Source of the DNA: Ruminococcaceae bacterium P7
Lineage (GTDB): Bacteria; Bacillota; Clostridia; Oscillospirales; Acutalibacteraceae
Assembly (NCBI GenBank): GCA_900100595.1
Contig: FMUA01000008.1
Coordinates: forward strand, 1 to 64,000
Direction: 5' to 3'
Length of the DNA stretch: 64,000 nt
Numbering within the stretch: the stretch's first letter is position 1; every line of letters starts with the position of its first letter. This document shows positions 1 to 8,710 of this stretch, piece by piece. Below the pieces are notes generated by a model. That model did no database searches and was not told the DNA's origin. It saw only the letters and a program-made list of their open reading frames with translations. The position numbers were made by a program, and so were the translations under genes.

Positions 1-192
1 AGCCAGAGTAGTCAGTTCTGCAAGATATGTGTATTTTAAACTGTGCAGTTACTGTCCATATCAGACGCAATTTTTCGAGACTCTCGCCAATATCGAAAAA
101 CTCAGTCCGCAACTCGAATAACCGTTACCCCGTGTACCTTGACAGCTTCAAAGAAACCTCGTTAAATGAAGATCTGAAAACCCAAGGGCGAA

Positions 193-981
193 GTGCGCCT
201 TTTTTCAGCGGAAAACTTGTCAGGTTATCAGCTTTGCATCTGTCTGATAATGCATAACCATTTGCAGATGCAGTTCAGGATGTGCGTGAATAATTTGGGC
301 TATATTTTCAAATGTGATGTAGCCGCAAAAGAAATCAGCTCAGAGATTACGGCGCAGATTATCGATGGGGAAAAGAAGAGTGACGTACACCCCTATTCCG
401 TCAGGGAATATGAGGAATATCTGCTCACTCATACGTCAGATAACACGGAATTTGCTGCTGCTGCGCCGCTTGTCAAAGCAATGCTCAATTACGGCGCATA
501 TTCGCAGCTCTATTTTGACAGAAACGAGGGCGCTCTTGCCAATCAGAGCCTGACAACAGCGGAGAAACAGCTCGGTGTTATCACAGCCGGAGATATTAAT
601 AAAAACTCCGAGGCGAATCTTCCCGATGATGTGACCTTTACAGGCGCGACGCTTTCTCTGAAATCAAAGACCACTCTTTCTTTGTATTTTAAGAGTAAAG
701 AGAACAGACCTTTGAATTTGACCTGTGGCGGCATGACAACCGAAACACAAACGATAAACGATGAGCAGTTTATCCGTATCAGAGATATCGCGGCGAAAAA
801 GCTGAGCGAGGATGTTACCGTTAATGTTTCAAGCCAAGAGGGTAACGGTACTATCACATACAGTCCGCTGACTTATTGCTGCAAAGTATTAGCGAAAACA
901 GATGCCAATCCAAAACTGCAGGACGTCGTTACGGCGCTTTATTGGTATTGGAAAGCAGCGGATTTATATTTTCCTGATTAA
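193..981 (+). pseudogene. 3' remnant of a secreted/surface protein
   Basis: The frame opens after a stop at 163-165 and has no ribosome site, signal peptide or convincing start (GTG at 193, ATG at 250). From about residue 40 it reads like the C-terminal region of large Ruminococcus surface proteins, as I remember them: an AKEISSEITAQI stretch, a YSVREYEEYLL segment, then AAPLVKAMLNYGAYSQLYF and a beta-rich tail ending WYWKAADLYFPD. The missing N-terminus suggests that only the 3' part survives, though a short secondary start is possible. The adjacent peptide gene begins 14 bases after its stop. The function of this domain is unknown to me. Confidence 0.5.
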
Positions 982-995
982 CGGAGGAGCAAAAA

Positions 996-1109
996 ATGAA
1001 TAAGGAACGCTATACACAGTGCGTGCTGGAGATTTTGAAATTGGATATCGAAGATGTCATACTGGTCAGTCCGCCTGTTGAAAGTGACGAAACGGAAAGA
1101 GATACGTAA
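996..1109 (+). CDS. 37-residue peptide, possible RiPP-like precursor
   Basis: A short gene with a strong ribosome site (acGGAGGagc) seven bases before ATG at 996 and TAA at 1107-1109. The peptide has a charged N-terminus, a central ILKLDIEDVILVS segment, and an acidic, Pro/Glu/Asp/Thr-rich tail (SPPVESDETERDT). The pattern, a hydrophobic stretch then D-x-E-D-V-I-x-x-S and a short polar tail, recalls small unannotated peptides common in Ruminococcus and relatives, some of which look like leader-plus-core precursors; that comparison is from memory. No modification enzyme lies beside it. It follows the surface-protein remnant at once and ends before a strong terminator. Confidence 0.55.
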   Translation: MNKERYTQCVLEILKLDIEDVILVSPPVESDETERDT

Positions 1110-1180
1110 TAGGGAATAGCAGGGTTCCGATGACAGATTTCAGCCGTAACTGAATGATGAGAGGTTCCCTGAAAGGATAA

Positions 1181-1214
1181 GCCGCAGCACTTTTCGGAGT
1201 GCTGCGGCTTTTGC
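1181..1214 (+). terminator. Rho-independent terminator
   Basis: A perfect 10-bp stem (GCCGCAGCAC / GTGCTGCGGC) with an 8-base loop is followed by TTTTGCCTT. It closes the transcript of the small peptide gene and separates it from the convergent LtrA-like gene. Confidence 0.8.
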
Positions 1215-1215
1215 C

Positions 1216-2379
1216 TTATTCATTACTATTTTCAATTTTTTCCTGCGGTGTTTCCTTTGCTTTGCCGAAGCGGTAGAGAATAAAGAAGACGCCGAACACA
1301 TAGAGCACGGTCAGCGCGATATTAATGTGCATATATTCGCGGAACAGCAGCATCAGCAAGACGAAGCTGACAGCAATTCCTGTCATCAGGAGAATGAACC
1401 GCGCGATCGGACGGCACCGCGATTTGCCGTATCGCAGCGTAAAAAACAGCGGGAGATAAAACATCAGAACAGATAGAATCAAAAGGATCATCTTGGGCAG
1501 CAGGTTGATTTCATCATTACGCATGAATTCGAGCGAAGCGGTAATGAGGCTCAGCGCGAAAATCAAAATAATGTGGAGCAGCATATAAATCAGCCCCGGG
1601 GTGGACATTTCCCTGTCGATCAGGTGGTCGTAAACCGTTCCGTAGCTGAGGAACAGTCCCACGACGATCAGAAAGCTCATCAGAGCGAAGTAGACGGAAT
1701 TGACAGTCAGCTCTCCCTCGAAATAGCCGCTCAGCGCGATGATCATCTCGCCGAACGTAAAGACCACATAGAGCATGATCCTTTCGGAAAGATGTGTAAA
1801 ATCAACCAGCCGCACCTTTGCATTTTTGCCGTGCACCATCGTGCCGACGATGCCGTAAAGGATCGCGGCAGGGGCAAGGTTAACGCCTGTCGCGTGATAT
1901 ACAGGGAGAATGCAGAGGACGATCGCCGCCTCTCCGAACAGAACGATCAGCATGCGCCTTGTCTGTCGGAAGATCATCGGATCATTTTTGCGGTTGCGCA
2001 GCTCGAGGATGTACTGCGTTCCGATGTTAATGAGAATCAGCGCCCATGCAAGAACGTATTGCAGCTGATGCTGCTGCCAATCCGCACGCGTTCCCTCGCC
2101 GAGAAAGTAGAGCAGGAACATATTGATCAAGATAAAGACATGCTCACGCAGTCCGTTTCGCCCGTGCATATTGATGTAGTAGGTCGAAAAGCTCCAGATC
2201 TGAATCACCGTCAGCGAGCAGAGGAGGTAGGCGGCGAACATATTCATTTCGACAAATCCGTTGGACACATTATGGAGCAGGGTATTGTTTCTGCCGATGA
2301 CATAAACGAAAATCAAGTCGTAGATCAGCTCGAGATATTCGACCTTCTTTTCTTCTTTTTTCAAAACTTCACGTAACAC
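1216..2379 (-). CDS. LtrA-like multi-pass membrane protein
   Basis: A 387-residue polytopic protein with about ten hydrophobic segments, close to the usual size of the low temperature requirement A (LtrA, PF06772) family. The N-terminus carries the family-like motif KKVEYLELIYDLIFVYVIGR. LtrA was named from a cold-sensitive Listeria mutant and its biochemical role is not established. A good promoter lies upstream and the gene appears monocistronic. An overlapping plus-strand open frame is a shadow. The family call is fairly confident; no substrate can be inferred. Confidence 0.75.
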   Translation of the reverse strand: MLREVLKKEEKKVEYLELIYDLIFVYVIGRNNTLLHNVSNGFVEMNMFAAYLLCSLTVIQIWSFSTYYINMHGRNGLREHVFILINMFLLYFLGEGTRADWQQHQLQYVLAWALILINIGTQYILELRNRKNDPMIFRQTRRMLIVLFGEAAIVLCILPVYHATGVNLAPAAILYGIVGTMVHGKNAKVRLVDFTHLSERIMLYVVFTFGEMIIALSGYFEGELTVNSVYFALMSFLIVVGLFLSYGTVYDHLIDREMSTPGLIYMLLHIILIFALSLITASLEFMRNDEINLLPKMILLILSVLMFYLPLFFTLRYGKSRCRPIARFILLMTGIAVSFVLLMLLFREYMHINIALTVLYVFGVFFILYRFGKAKETPQEKIENSNE

Positions 2380-2421
2380 GGAAAACCTCCTTTTGCTTGA
2401 CGTTCGGTATCGTATAAAAAT

Positions 2422-2450
2422 ATTATATCAATGAAAACAGACAGTGTCAA
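2422..2450 (-). promoter_or_regulatory. Sigma-A-type promoter for the LtrA-like gene
   Basis: On the minus strand a perfect TTGACA (2450-2445) is followed by a 17-bp spacer and a perfect TATAAT (2427-2422), about 40 bp upstream of the GTG start at 2379, which itself follows an AGGAGG ribosome site. Confidence 0.85.
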
Positions 2451-2567
2451 TATAACTGCTGCTTGAAATACGTCAGTATTCCTGCGGCGTTTTGACAATA
2501 TTCTACCATAAATCTTCCGTACTTCTGCATGACATTGAATTATTAGAGATTCCCTATACAAAATCAA

Positions 2568-2593
2568 CAGCCCGCTCCAATCGGAACGGGCTG
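2568..2593 (-). terminator. Probable terminator of the orphan histidine kinase gene
   Basis: A CAGCCCG/CGGGCTG stem, extended by three more pairs after one mismatch, lies just after the stop of the kinase gene on the minus strand. The following T-rich stretch is weak. Confidence 0.55.
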
Positions 2594-2597
2594 GAAA

Positions 2598-4199
2598 TCA
2601 AAATTCAATTGTGCAGGTCAGTGTGGAATCCTTCATGCTCATGTCAATGCGCGCTTTGTGCAGCTCCATAATGGATTTGACGATGGACAAGCCCAGACCG
2701 TTGCCTTTCTGGTGGCGGCTCTTATCCTTGCGGACATAGGGCTTCCAAATCTGTTTCAGGTCGTCCTTTGTGAGCGGTTCGCTCTCGTTCGTGATCGTGA
2801 TGGTTCTGCCGGTGACGCTAATGCGTATCACACTGCCCTTCAGCGAATACTTCGCCGCATTGTCAATCAGATTTTGCAGCGCGGTTTTGAGAAGCTCCCT
2901 GTCCGCGCTGACAGTATTGCTGCCGCTTTTTGAAAAGCTGACGCGCTTGTTGTCGGGCAGGGCGGCGTAGTTTTGCAGGATGCTTTCCGTCAGCTCTCCC
3001 AAATCAACATCTGTGCGGTTCAGCGTCATTTTGTAGGAATCCAGCTTGCTGAACGTGAGCATCCTGTGCACCAGACCGTTGACCTCATCGGTTTGCTCGA
3101 TAATCTTATCAATATAGAGGTCGCGTTCTGTTTCGTCGATGTTCTCTTTCAGACTATAGGCGTAGCCGCTGATGACAAAAAGCGGCGTTTTGATATCGTG
3201 TGCCAGAGCGTTTGTCAGATCCATCCGCTTCTGTTCCTGTATAAGCTGCGTCCTTACTGTCCGCCAGATCATCACGCACAGGATAGCGGCGATCGTGAAG
3301 AAAAAGCCGAAAAGCATCGCGACGCCGACTGCCAGATCTTTTTTGCAGTTATGAAAAATATTGACCTCTTTTGCGTACTGAATAAGCCATGTGTTGTCCA
3401 TATCGTCGGAGGCTATCTGATATCCGAAGTAGTCCGACGCGTAAAAGATATAATCAAACGCGTTTTGCTGGATCATATCGACCGCGCTTCTGCGCTGTTC
3501 CTTTGTCAGCGAGCTGATGATATCCTTGCTGCCTGCGCCGGTGAGAGCGAAGTCCTTCGGGATGGTGTTGCGCCGCGTATCAATGCCCTCCAAAATCCGT
3601 TCACCGTCCACCTTGTTTGAGCTGAGGTCAAACAAGGCAATATTGTCGTCTGCGACAAAACGCGCGTCACTGCCGTCCACCAAAACCATTTTTAACTCCA
3701 GCGGGATAACATATCCGTTCTTGATCTGAAACCGTGTGCAAATAAGCTCGTAATAGCTGCCGTCGTCGGTTTCGGCCTGCAGCAAATCGGTGATGCTTTG
3801 GTATTCGCTGTCGCTCAGAGAACGGCGGATGCTGTAAAAATCAAGCAAGCCGATGTAATCTCCCACAGAATCCGCGCCTTCTCTCCATGCAAAGGAAACG
3901 ATCATGGTGTTTGTCGTATCGGCAATCACCTGCTTGGTAGCGATGTCGGTGACGATGATCTGGGTGTCCGGTGAATCCTCAATGTAAAACTGTTTCAGGA
4001 CGTCAAGGTTGTTGAACCCGACAATGATCAGCTGTTTGATTTGATTCAGATTTGACAGCTCGCTGCTCTGAACATTGACCTTCTCCGTGTTCAGTCGAAC
4101 CGCGCAAAAGACTGCCGAAACCGTCAGCCACACCGCCAGCAATATCAGAATGATGCGCAAAAAGAGCCTGTTGCGTTCCCGTTTTAAGCGTTCTTCCAT
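2598..4199 (-). CDS. Orphan sensor histidine kinase
   Basis: A 533-residue membrane kinase: TM1 about residues 12-34, an extracytoplasmic sensor domain of about 250 residues with no family I recognise, TM2 about 289-311, a phosphoacceptor box ALAHDIKTPL with His334, then a HATPase domain with an N-box (QNLIDNAAKYS) and GNGLGLSIV. It should autophosphorylate in response to an external signal. No response regulator is adjacent; the only one in the window (8007-8681) belongs to another kinase. The ribosome site is CAGGAGG and the start ATG. An 11-bp-period direct repeat lies just upstream. Confidence 0.88.
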   Translation of the reverse strand: MEERLKRERNRLFLRIILILLAVWLTVSAVFCAVRLNTEKVNVQSSELSNLNQIKQLIIVGFNNLDVLKQFYIEDSPDTQIIVTDIATKQVIADTTNTMIVSFAWREGADSVGDYIGLLDFYSIRRSLSDSEYQSITDLLQAETDDGSYYELICTRFQIKNGYVIPLELKMVLVDGSDARFVADDNIALFDLSSNKVDGERILEGIDTRRNTIPKDFALTGAGSKDIISSLTKEQRRSAVDMIQQNAFDYIFYASDYFGYQIASDDMDNTWLIQYAKEVNIFHNCKKDLAVGVAMLFGFFFTIAAILCVMIWRTVRTQLIQEQKRMDLTNALAHDIKTPLFVISGYAYSLKENIDETERDLYIDKIIEQTDEVNGLVHRMLTFSKLDSYKMTLNRTDVDLGELTESILQNYAALPDNKRVSFSKSGSNTVSADRELLKTALQNLIDNAAKYSLKGSVIRISVTGRTITITNESEPLTKDDLKQIWKPYVRKDKSRHQKGNGLGLSIVKSIMELHKARIDMSMKDSTLTCTIEF

Positions 4200-4236
4200 C
4201 TCGAAACCTCCTGTCTGACATCATGATAGCACGACA

Positions 4237-4257
4237 ATCTGAAGCTTATCTGAAGCT
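4237..4257 (-). promoter_or_regulatory. Tandem direct repeat, possible response-regulator operator
   Basis: ATCTGAAGCT occurs at 4237-4246 and again at 4248-4257, an 11-bp period typical of OmpR/PhoB-type binding sites. On the minus strand it sits immediately downstream of a TATAAT (4263-4258) and upstream of the orphan kinase gene, so a bound regulator would cover the transcription start. The weak -35 would be TTTCAT. Confidence 0.5.
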
Positions 4258-4357
4258 ATTATAACACAGCCGCCAAAGGAATGAAACGGGTTGATGCTGT
4301 TTTGTGAAATCTTTTCACTTTGTATTTCGCGCATAGGCAGGATGATGGGAATGGCTA

Positions 4358-4386
4358 TTGATAAATGCGGCAAATTGTGATAAGAT
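4358..4386 (+). promoter_or_regulatory. Promoter for the lipoprotein gene at 4464
   Basis: TTGATA (4358-4363), a 17-bp spacer and TAAGAT (4381-4386) lie about 75 bp upstream of the GTG start. Confidence 0.6.
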
Positions 4387-4463
4387 ATGATAGAATAATC
4401 GGGAATTACATCTGATATTTTGTGATTCTTCCATGAAAAAACACAGGTAAAGGAGAAGATGGT

Positions 4464-5219
4464 GTGAAAAAGACAATTATGGCGATAGCCTCTCTCGGGT
4501 GCGTGTCTGTTCTGTGCGGATGCAGCATGATGCTGAATCATGTCCTGCCTGCTCGGGAGAGCACAACAACGGCTTCCAAGGAAATGACAACCACCGCGGA
4601 AGCTGTCGCTGCAACCGAAGCGGAGAGGGAGACTGTCACGGAAAAACCGACGGAACCGGAAACAACTGCCGCGATTGTCACGACAGCGGAGCCGACCCTT
4701 CCGAACGATGAATGGAAGGAGGCTTATGTCGAATATATAGACAGCCTGAAACAGTTGAACATGGCAGGCTTTGCTTTGATTGATCTGGACGGCAACGGCA
4801 TTCCCGAGCTGTATTTTGATTCGGGGTTCACGGCAGGAGGAGGCTCGCTGAGCGGTTACTCCGACGGCGCCATTAACACCGTCAGAATCGGAAGCGGAGG
4901 CAATTATTATGCGGGCAACCGTCTTTGCTGCGATTCCGGCAGAATGGGCGGATATACCAATACGGTTTATGAGGTCGGCAACGGGAAAATCAGCATGGTG
5001 TTCAGCGGATGTTATGTCGCAAAAGCGAGCGAGTTCGACATGGACAATCCCGACGACTTCAACTATAGCTATTCTCCCGACTTTTCGGGAAATTTTGTTG
5101 ACATTTCTTACGATGAATACAACAGCATGTTTTCCGAGGCGTTTGACCGCGGCAGTCAGCAAGTCATCAAATGTCCGTATAATCCCTCGACTATCGTGGA
5201 TGCGATTTGGGATTATTAA
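4464..5219 (+). CDS. Secreted lipoprotein with a DLDGNG calcium-like motif
   Basis: A 251-residue protein with a lipoprotein signal peptide (lipobox LCGC, lipidated Cys20), a Thr/Glu-rich linker to about residue 75, then a globular domain. The FALIDLDGNGIPELYF motif around residue 105 resembles an EF-hand-like or VCBS-type calcium loop common in Firmicute lipoproteins. The start is GTG at 4464, placed by an AGGAGAAG ribosome site. It is monocistronic, with its own promoter and a strong terminator. Function is unknown; the cell-surface location is well supported. Confidence 0.75.
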   Translation: MKKTIMAIASLGCVSVLCGCSMMLNHVLPARESTTTASKEMTTTAEAVAATEAERETVTEKPTEPETTAAIVTTAEPTLPNDEWKEAYVEYIDSLKQLNMAGFALIDLDGNGIPELYFDSGFTAGGGSLSGYSDGAINTVRIGSGGNYYAGNRLCCDSGRMGGYTNTVYEVGNGKISMVFSGCYVAKASEFDMDNPDDFNYSYSPDFSGNFVDISYDEYNSMFSEAFDRGSQQVIKCPYNPSTIVDAIWDY

Positions 5220-5257
5220 TACTCTTTTCAAAACGTCAGACAACAGCAGATAATTGA

Positions 5258-5294
5258 CAGGGGGCTGCCGCTTTTTTTATGCGGCAGCCCCCTG
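5258..5294. terminator. Strong hairpin between convergent genes
   Basis: A perfect 14-bp stem CAGGGGGCTGCCGC / GCGGCAGCCCCCTG with a T-rich loop lies between the lipoprotein gene (plus) and the ClC gene (minus). It probably serves both directions. Confidence 0.7.
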
Positions 5295-5337
5295 TTGCTG
5301 ACTGAGCGAAAAAAATCGCTCTGACCGGTGTGCGTTA

Positions 5338-6606
5338 TTATTTTACGTTTCGGTTAATAAATCTTGTTCTCCGCTTGGAGTAGATGATTTTTTGTCCTGT
5401 GTATAGTCCGTAGTAGCCCGAGAGCATAAAGCTGATACAAACGGCGACGGCAAAGAGAACCAGTCCCTCAGCGCCGAACATCTCTATGGAAAGAATAATG
5501 GAGGCGATCGGGCAGTTCACAACCGCGCAGAACAGGGCAATCATGCCGACAGCCGCCGCAAATGCGGGAGGAAGTCCGATCAGTGTGCCGACAAGGGAAC
5601 CGAAGGTCGCGCCGATAAAGATGGTCGGAACGATTTCGCCGCCTTTGTAGCCGAAACCGATTGTGATAGCGGTAAAGATGATTTTCAGAATGAAATCATA
5701 GGGCAGAACCTCTTTGCCGCTCAGCGCCAGATCAATAATATCCGTGCCTGCGCCCGAGTACCGAGTGCCGATCAGAAGCGTCATTATTACGATCGCCGTA
5801 CCTCCGACGCTTAATCTGAGGTACTCGTTTTTGAAAAAGCGCACGGCGAGCTTATGCGACCATTTCAGCGCAAGGCAAAACAGGATGCTGACGATCGCGC
5901 AGCCGACGCCGATGACTGCGGTCAGCAGAACCGACATAATATCAAGCGAGGGAATCTTGTCGATGGAAAACGCGGTAGGGCTGAGTCCGAACAGCTTTGT
6001 CGTCCAGAACGCGGTCAGCGCGGAAATCAGGCACGGTACAAACGCGCTGTAGTACATAATGCCGACAGAAATGACCTCCATCGCGAAAATAGTCGCTGTC
6101 AGGGGAGTGCCGAACAGAGCGGAGAAAAGACCGCTCATGCCGCACATGATCGCCATATGCATATCCTTTTCGCCGAGCCGGAACAGTCTGCCGAAGAAGC
6201 TGCCGATAGTGCCGCCGAGCTGCAGGGCAGCGCCTTCTCGTCCTGCCGAACCTCCGAACAGATGGGTCAGAACAGTCGAGACAAAGATGACGGGCGCGAG
6301 TAAAATCGGCAGTCTGCCGTCGGTGCGTACCGAATTGATAATCAGGTTTGTGTCGGCGTGTCCCGACAGCTTCGTCACGCGGTACAAGAACGCAATAACC
6401 AGACCGCCGAGAGGCAGGAGATAGCACAGCCACGGCAAATCGGTGCGCAGACCTGTCACAAAGTCGATCGAATAGCGGAACGCGGCGCCGATGCCGCCAC
6501 CGAGAAATCCCGTCAGAGCCGCAAACAAAATCCATTGAATAAACGAAATCACATATTGCTTCACGCGGACAGCATCATGCGACAAGACATTTTTAAACTC
6601 ATCCAT
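5338..6606 (-). CDS. ClC-family chloride/anion channel or antiporter
   Basis: A 422-residue polytopic protein of normal bacterial ClC length. It has the signature GGSAGREGAALQLGG with the likely gating glutamate at Glu124, and YKGGEIVPTIFIGATFG near residue 325, the second anion-site motif. The first selectivity motif is GSAGR rather than the classical GSGIP/GREGP form, so anion preference is uncertain; fluoride or chloride are both possible. No fluoride riboswitch was seen upstream. It follows the two-component operon after a weak hairpin and T-run. Confidence 0.85.
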   Translation of the reverse strand: MDEFKNVLSHDAVRVKQYVISFIQWILFAALTGFLGGGIGAAFRYSIDFVTGLRTDLPWLCYLLPLGGLVIAFLYRVTKLSGHADTNLIINSVRTDGRLPILLAPVIFVSTVLTHLFGGSAGREGAALQLGGTIGSFFGRLFRLGEKDMHMAIMCGMSGLFSALFGTPLTATIFAMEVISVGIMYYSAFVPCLISALTAFWTTKLFGLSPTAFSIDKIPSLDIMSVLLTAVIGVGCAIVSILFCLALKWSHKLAVRFFKNEYLRLSVGGTAIVIMTLLIGTRYSGAGTDIIDLALSGKEVLPYDFILKIIFTAITIGFGYKGGEIVPTIFIGATFGSLVGTLIGLPPAFAAAVGMIALFCAVVNCPIASIILSIEMFGAEGLVLFAVAVCISFMLSGYYGLYTGQKIIYSKRRTRFINRNVK

Positions 6607-6693
6607 TGTTTATCACCACTTGCATTATACTACTTTCTTTGCGTGATTTCAATAAAAAAAAATCTCCGTCAGAAGACTCTTTTGATAATGGAC

Positions 6694-8010
6694 TTAGTTC
6701 TCGGGCAGTGTGCAGATGATTTGCAGCCGTCCGTTTCCGGTCATCCGCGCTTTGATGGTGCCGCCGTGTTTTTCGGTAATCGCGCGGGCGATCGAAAGCC
6801 CGATGCCGAAGCCGCTGTTTTCTTCCTTGGAGCGCGACGCGTCTCCTCTGTAGAAACGGTCAAAGAGGTGAGAGAGCGCTTCCTCACTCAGCGGCTCCTT
6901 TGCCGCGTTTTCCGTTGAAAAGATGATATTTTTACCGGCGCGGCTCAGCGTAATCAGAATATCGCTGTCCTCGGGAGCGTGCTTGACCGCGTTTTCACAC
7001 AGGGTGCTGAGCAGTCTGCGTACCGCCTGTTCGTCGCCGCAGAGCATGAGATTTTCTTCCGCGTCGAGCATCAGGTTTTTGCCGTTGAATTCCGCCATTC
7101 CCGCAAAGGGAGCGGCGACATCCTCCAACGCGTTAGAGAGGTTAAAATGATTCCTTTCGAGATGCGAGTCCGCTTCGTCCATGCGTGAGAGATAAATCAG
7201 CTCATTCACCAGCTTGCGCATGTTGGAAACCTGTTTCTGTGTGCTGTGAACCCACTCGTTCGGTCCCAAATCCATAGAGAGAACGTCCATATTGGCGGAA
7301 ATGACCGTCAGCGGCGTTTTCAGCTCATGTCCCGCGTCCGTGATGAATTGCTTCTGACGTTCGATGTTCTCGACCATCGGCTTGATTGCTTGATTGCTCA
7401 GCAGAGAAACCACCAGCCATGCCAGCAAAATACCCGCGATACACGCGGAAAGCGAAATCACGGCAAGCGTCGCGACCTCGGCGTATTTCGATTCGCAGTT
7501 GAGGAACACCGCGACCCGCGCGCCGTCGGGCTGGTCGGTTATCTGATAGCGGTAATTGCCCAAATTGCCGGCACTGTTCCCGGAAGTGAAAACCTCCTCG
7601 GCGATTGCGAGCTGTTCAACCTCGCTCAAATCGGTTTCCTTGGAGCCTGACCCGAGGAACAAGTCGCCGTCGGTTCTCAGTATCACGATAAAGTACCGCG
7701 ATTCCTCAAGCGTGTTCTGCATGTGGTTGTGACCCTTCTGCTTAATTTGCTGACCGTTTTCGCCGATGCTGTCGGCTGTCATGCCGTTGTCGGGCTTGTT
7801 TTCCTTTTCATCGTTCTGAAAGCCGCCCTTTTTCTGTTTGTCCTGAGAAATCATGTTCTCGTTTTCGACCAAATATCCCAGCGTGGTATTCAGCTCGTTG
7901 TTGGCGCTTACCAGATGCACAATATTGATAGAGCCGGCGACGAGCAGCATCGCCATCGTCAGCGCAAGCAGAGCGATACGGATGAAGCGCTGTCGGATTT
8001 GTTTCATCAT
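6694..8010 (-). CDS. Sensor histidine kinase of the redox operon
   Basis: A 438-residue kinase with TM1 about 11-34, a hydrophilic Gly/Lys/Asn-rich extracytoplasmic region to about 178 that contains a YFIVILRTDGDLFLGSG segment, TM2 about 180-204, phosphoacceptor box FITDAGHELKTPLTVI (His228), and a HATPase domain with GFGIGLSIARAI. It overlaps the response-regulator gene by 4 bp. As the last gene of the long minus-strand run, it probably senses the substrate or redox state handled by the upstream electron-transfer genes; that link is inference from position. Confidence 0.9.
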   Translation of the reverse strand: MMKQIRQRFIRIALLALTMAMLLVAGSINIVHLVSANNELNTTLGYLVENENMISQDKQKKGGFQNDEKENKPDNGMTADSIGENGQQIKQKGHNHMQNTLEESRYFIVILRTDGDLFLGSGSKETDLSEVEQLAIAEEVFTSGNSAGNLGNYRYQITDQPDGARVAVFLNCESKYAEVATLAVISLSACIAGILLAWLVVSLLSNQAIKPMVENIERQKQFITDAGHELKTPLTVISANMDVLSMDLGPNEWVHSTQKQVSNMRKLVNELIYLSRMDEADSHLERNHFNLSNALEDVAAPFAGMAEFNGKNLMLDAEENLMLCGDEQAVRRLLSTLCENAVKHAPEDSDILITLSRAGKNIIFSTENAAKEPLSEEALSHLFDRFYRGDASRSKEENSGFGIGLSIARAITEKHGGTIKARMTGNGRLQIICTLPEN

Positions 8011-8681
8011 AGCGTGTTCTCCAAGGTATAGCCGACGCCGCGCACGGCTTTGATGTTCGCGTGTGCGCCGAGTTCACTGAGTTTTTTGCGCAGGAATGAG
8101 ATATTCACCCAAACGACGTTGATTTCAGATTCGCTGTCCCAGCCCCAGATGCGTTCCATGATCTGGGAGATGCTCAGAACAGCTCCGGGGTGCTCGACCA
8201 GCATTTCCATCAGCTGGAACGCTTTGTTATTCAGACGGACACTTTTGCCGCCGCAGCTGACAGACATAGCGGACTTGTCAAGCTCGATATCCGCGAAACG
8301 GATGACGTCGGGCTTGAATTCCTCCTTGCGCCGCAGCATCGCGCGGACGCGCGCCAGCAGCTCGGAGGCGGCAAAAGGTTTTGGAAGGTAGTCGTCCGCA
8401 CCCGTGTCAAGTCCCAGCACCCTGTCCTCGACCGCGTCGCGGGCGGTGAGCATCAGCGCGGGAGTGGAAATTCCCTCTGATCGTATTGCCTGCAAAACGT
8501 CGATTCCGCTGCGCTTGGGCATCATCCAGTCGAGGATGACCCCGTCATAGTCGCCCGCCTCAATATAGTCCAAGGCGTCCTGACCGTTGAAAACGACGTC
8601 GACGGAATACCCCGAACGCTCCAGAAGCGTCTGTACCGCCTTTGAAATATCGCGGTCGTCCTCGGCAAATAAGATACGCAA
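8007..8681 (-). CDS. OmpR-family response regulator
   Basis: A 224-residue regulator: receiver domain with an acidic pocket (Glu7, Asp8, Asp9) and phosphoacceptor Asp51 (VILDWMMP), then a winged-helix DNA-binding domain with SISQIMERIWGWDSESEINVV. The start is a TTG at 8681, chosen because a strong GGAGGTGA ribosome site sits nine bases before it and MRILFAEDD is the expected receiver start. It lies 29 bp after the membrane-protein gene and overlaps its kinase by 4 bp, so the pair is very likely co-transcribed with the redox genes. Confidence 0.92.
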   Translation of the reverse strand: MRILFAEDDRDISKAVQTLLERSGYSVDVVFNGQDALDYIEAGDYDGVILDWMMPKRSGIDVLQAIRSEGISTPALMLTARDAVEDRVLGLDTGADDYLPKPFAASELLARVRAMLRRKEEFKPDVIRFADIELDKSAMSVSCGGKSVRLNNKAFQLMEMLVEHPGAVLSISQIMERIWGWDSESEINVVWVNISFLRKKLSELGAHANIKAVRGVGYTLENTL

Positions 8682-8710
8682 GTCAGGTCACCTCCATATT
8701 TTTGCTTTTC

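Noticed and set aside
1573..2376. Plus-strand open frame of 267 codons opposite the LtrA-like gene
   Set aside because: Charged, motif-free translation opposite a strong membrane protein with its own promoter.
4221..5243. Minus-strand open frame of 340 codons
   Set aside because: It lies antisense to the lipoprotein gene at 4464, has no ribosome site, and its composition (Arg/His/Ile runs) is that of a shadow frame.
6607..6693. Possible fluoride riboswitch before the ClC gene
   Set aside because: Conserved fluoride-riboswitch segments are absent; only a weak hairpin with a T-run from the preceding operon is seen.
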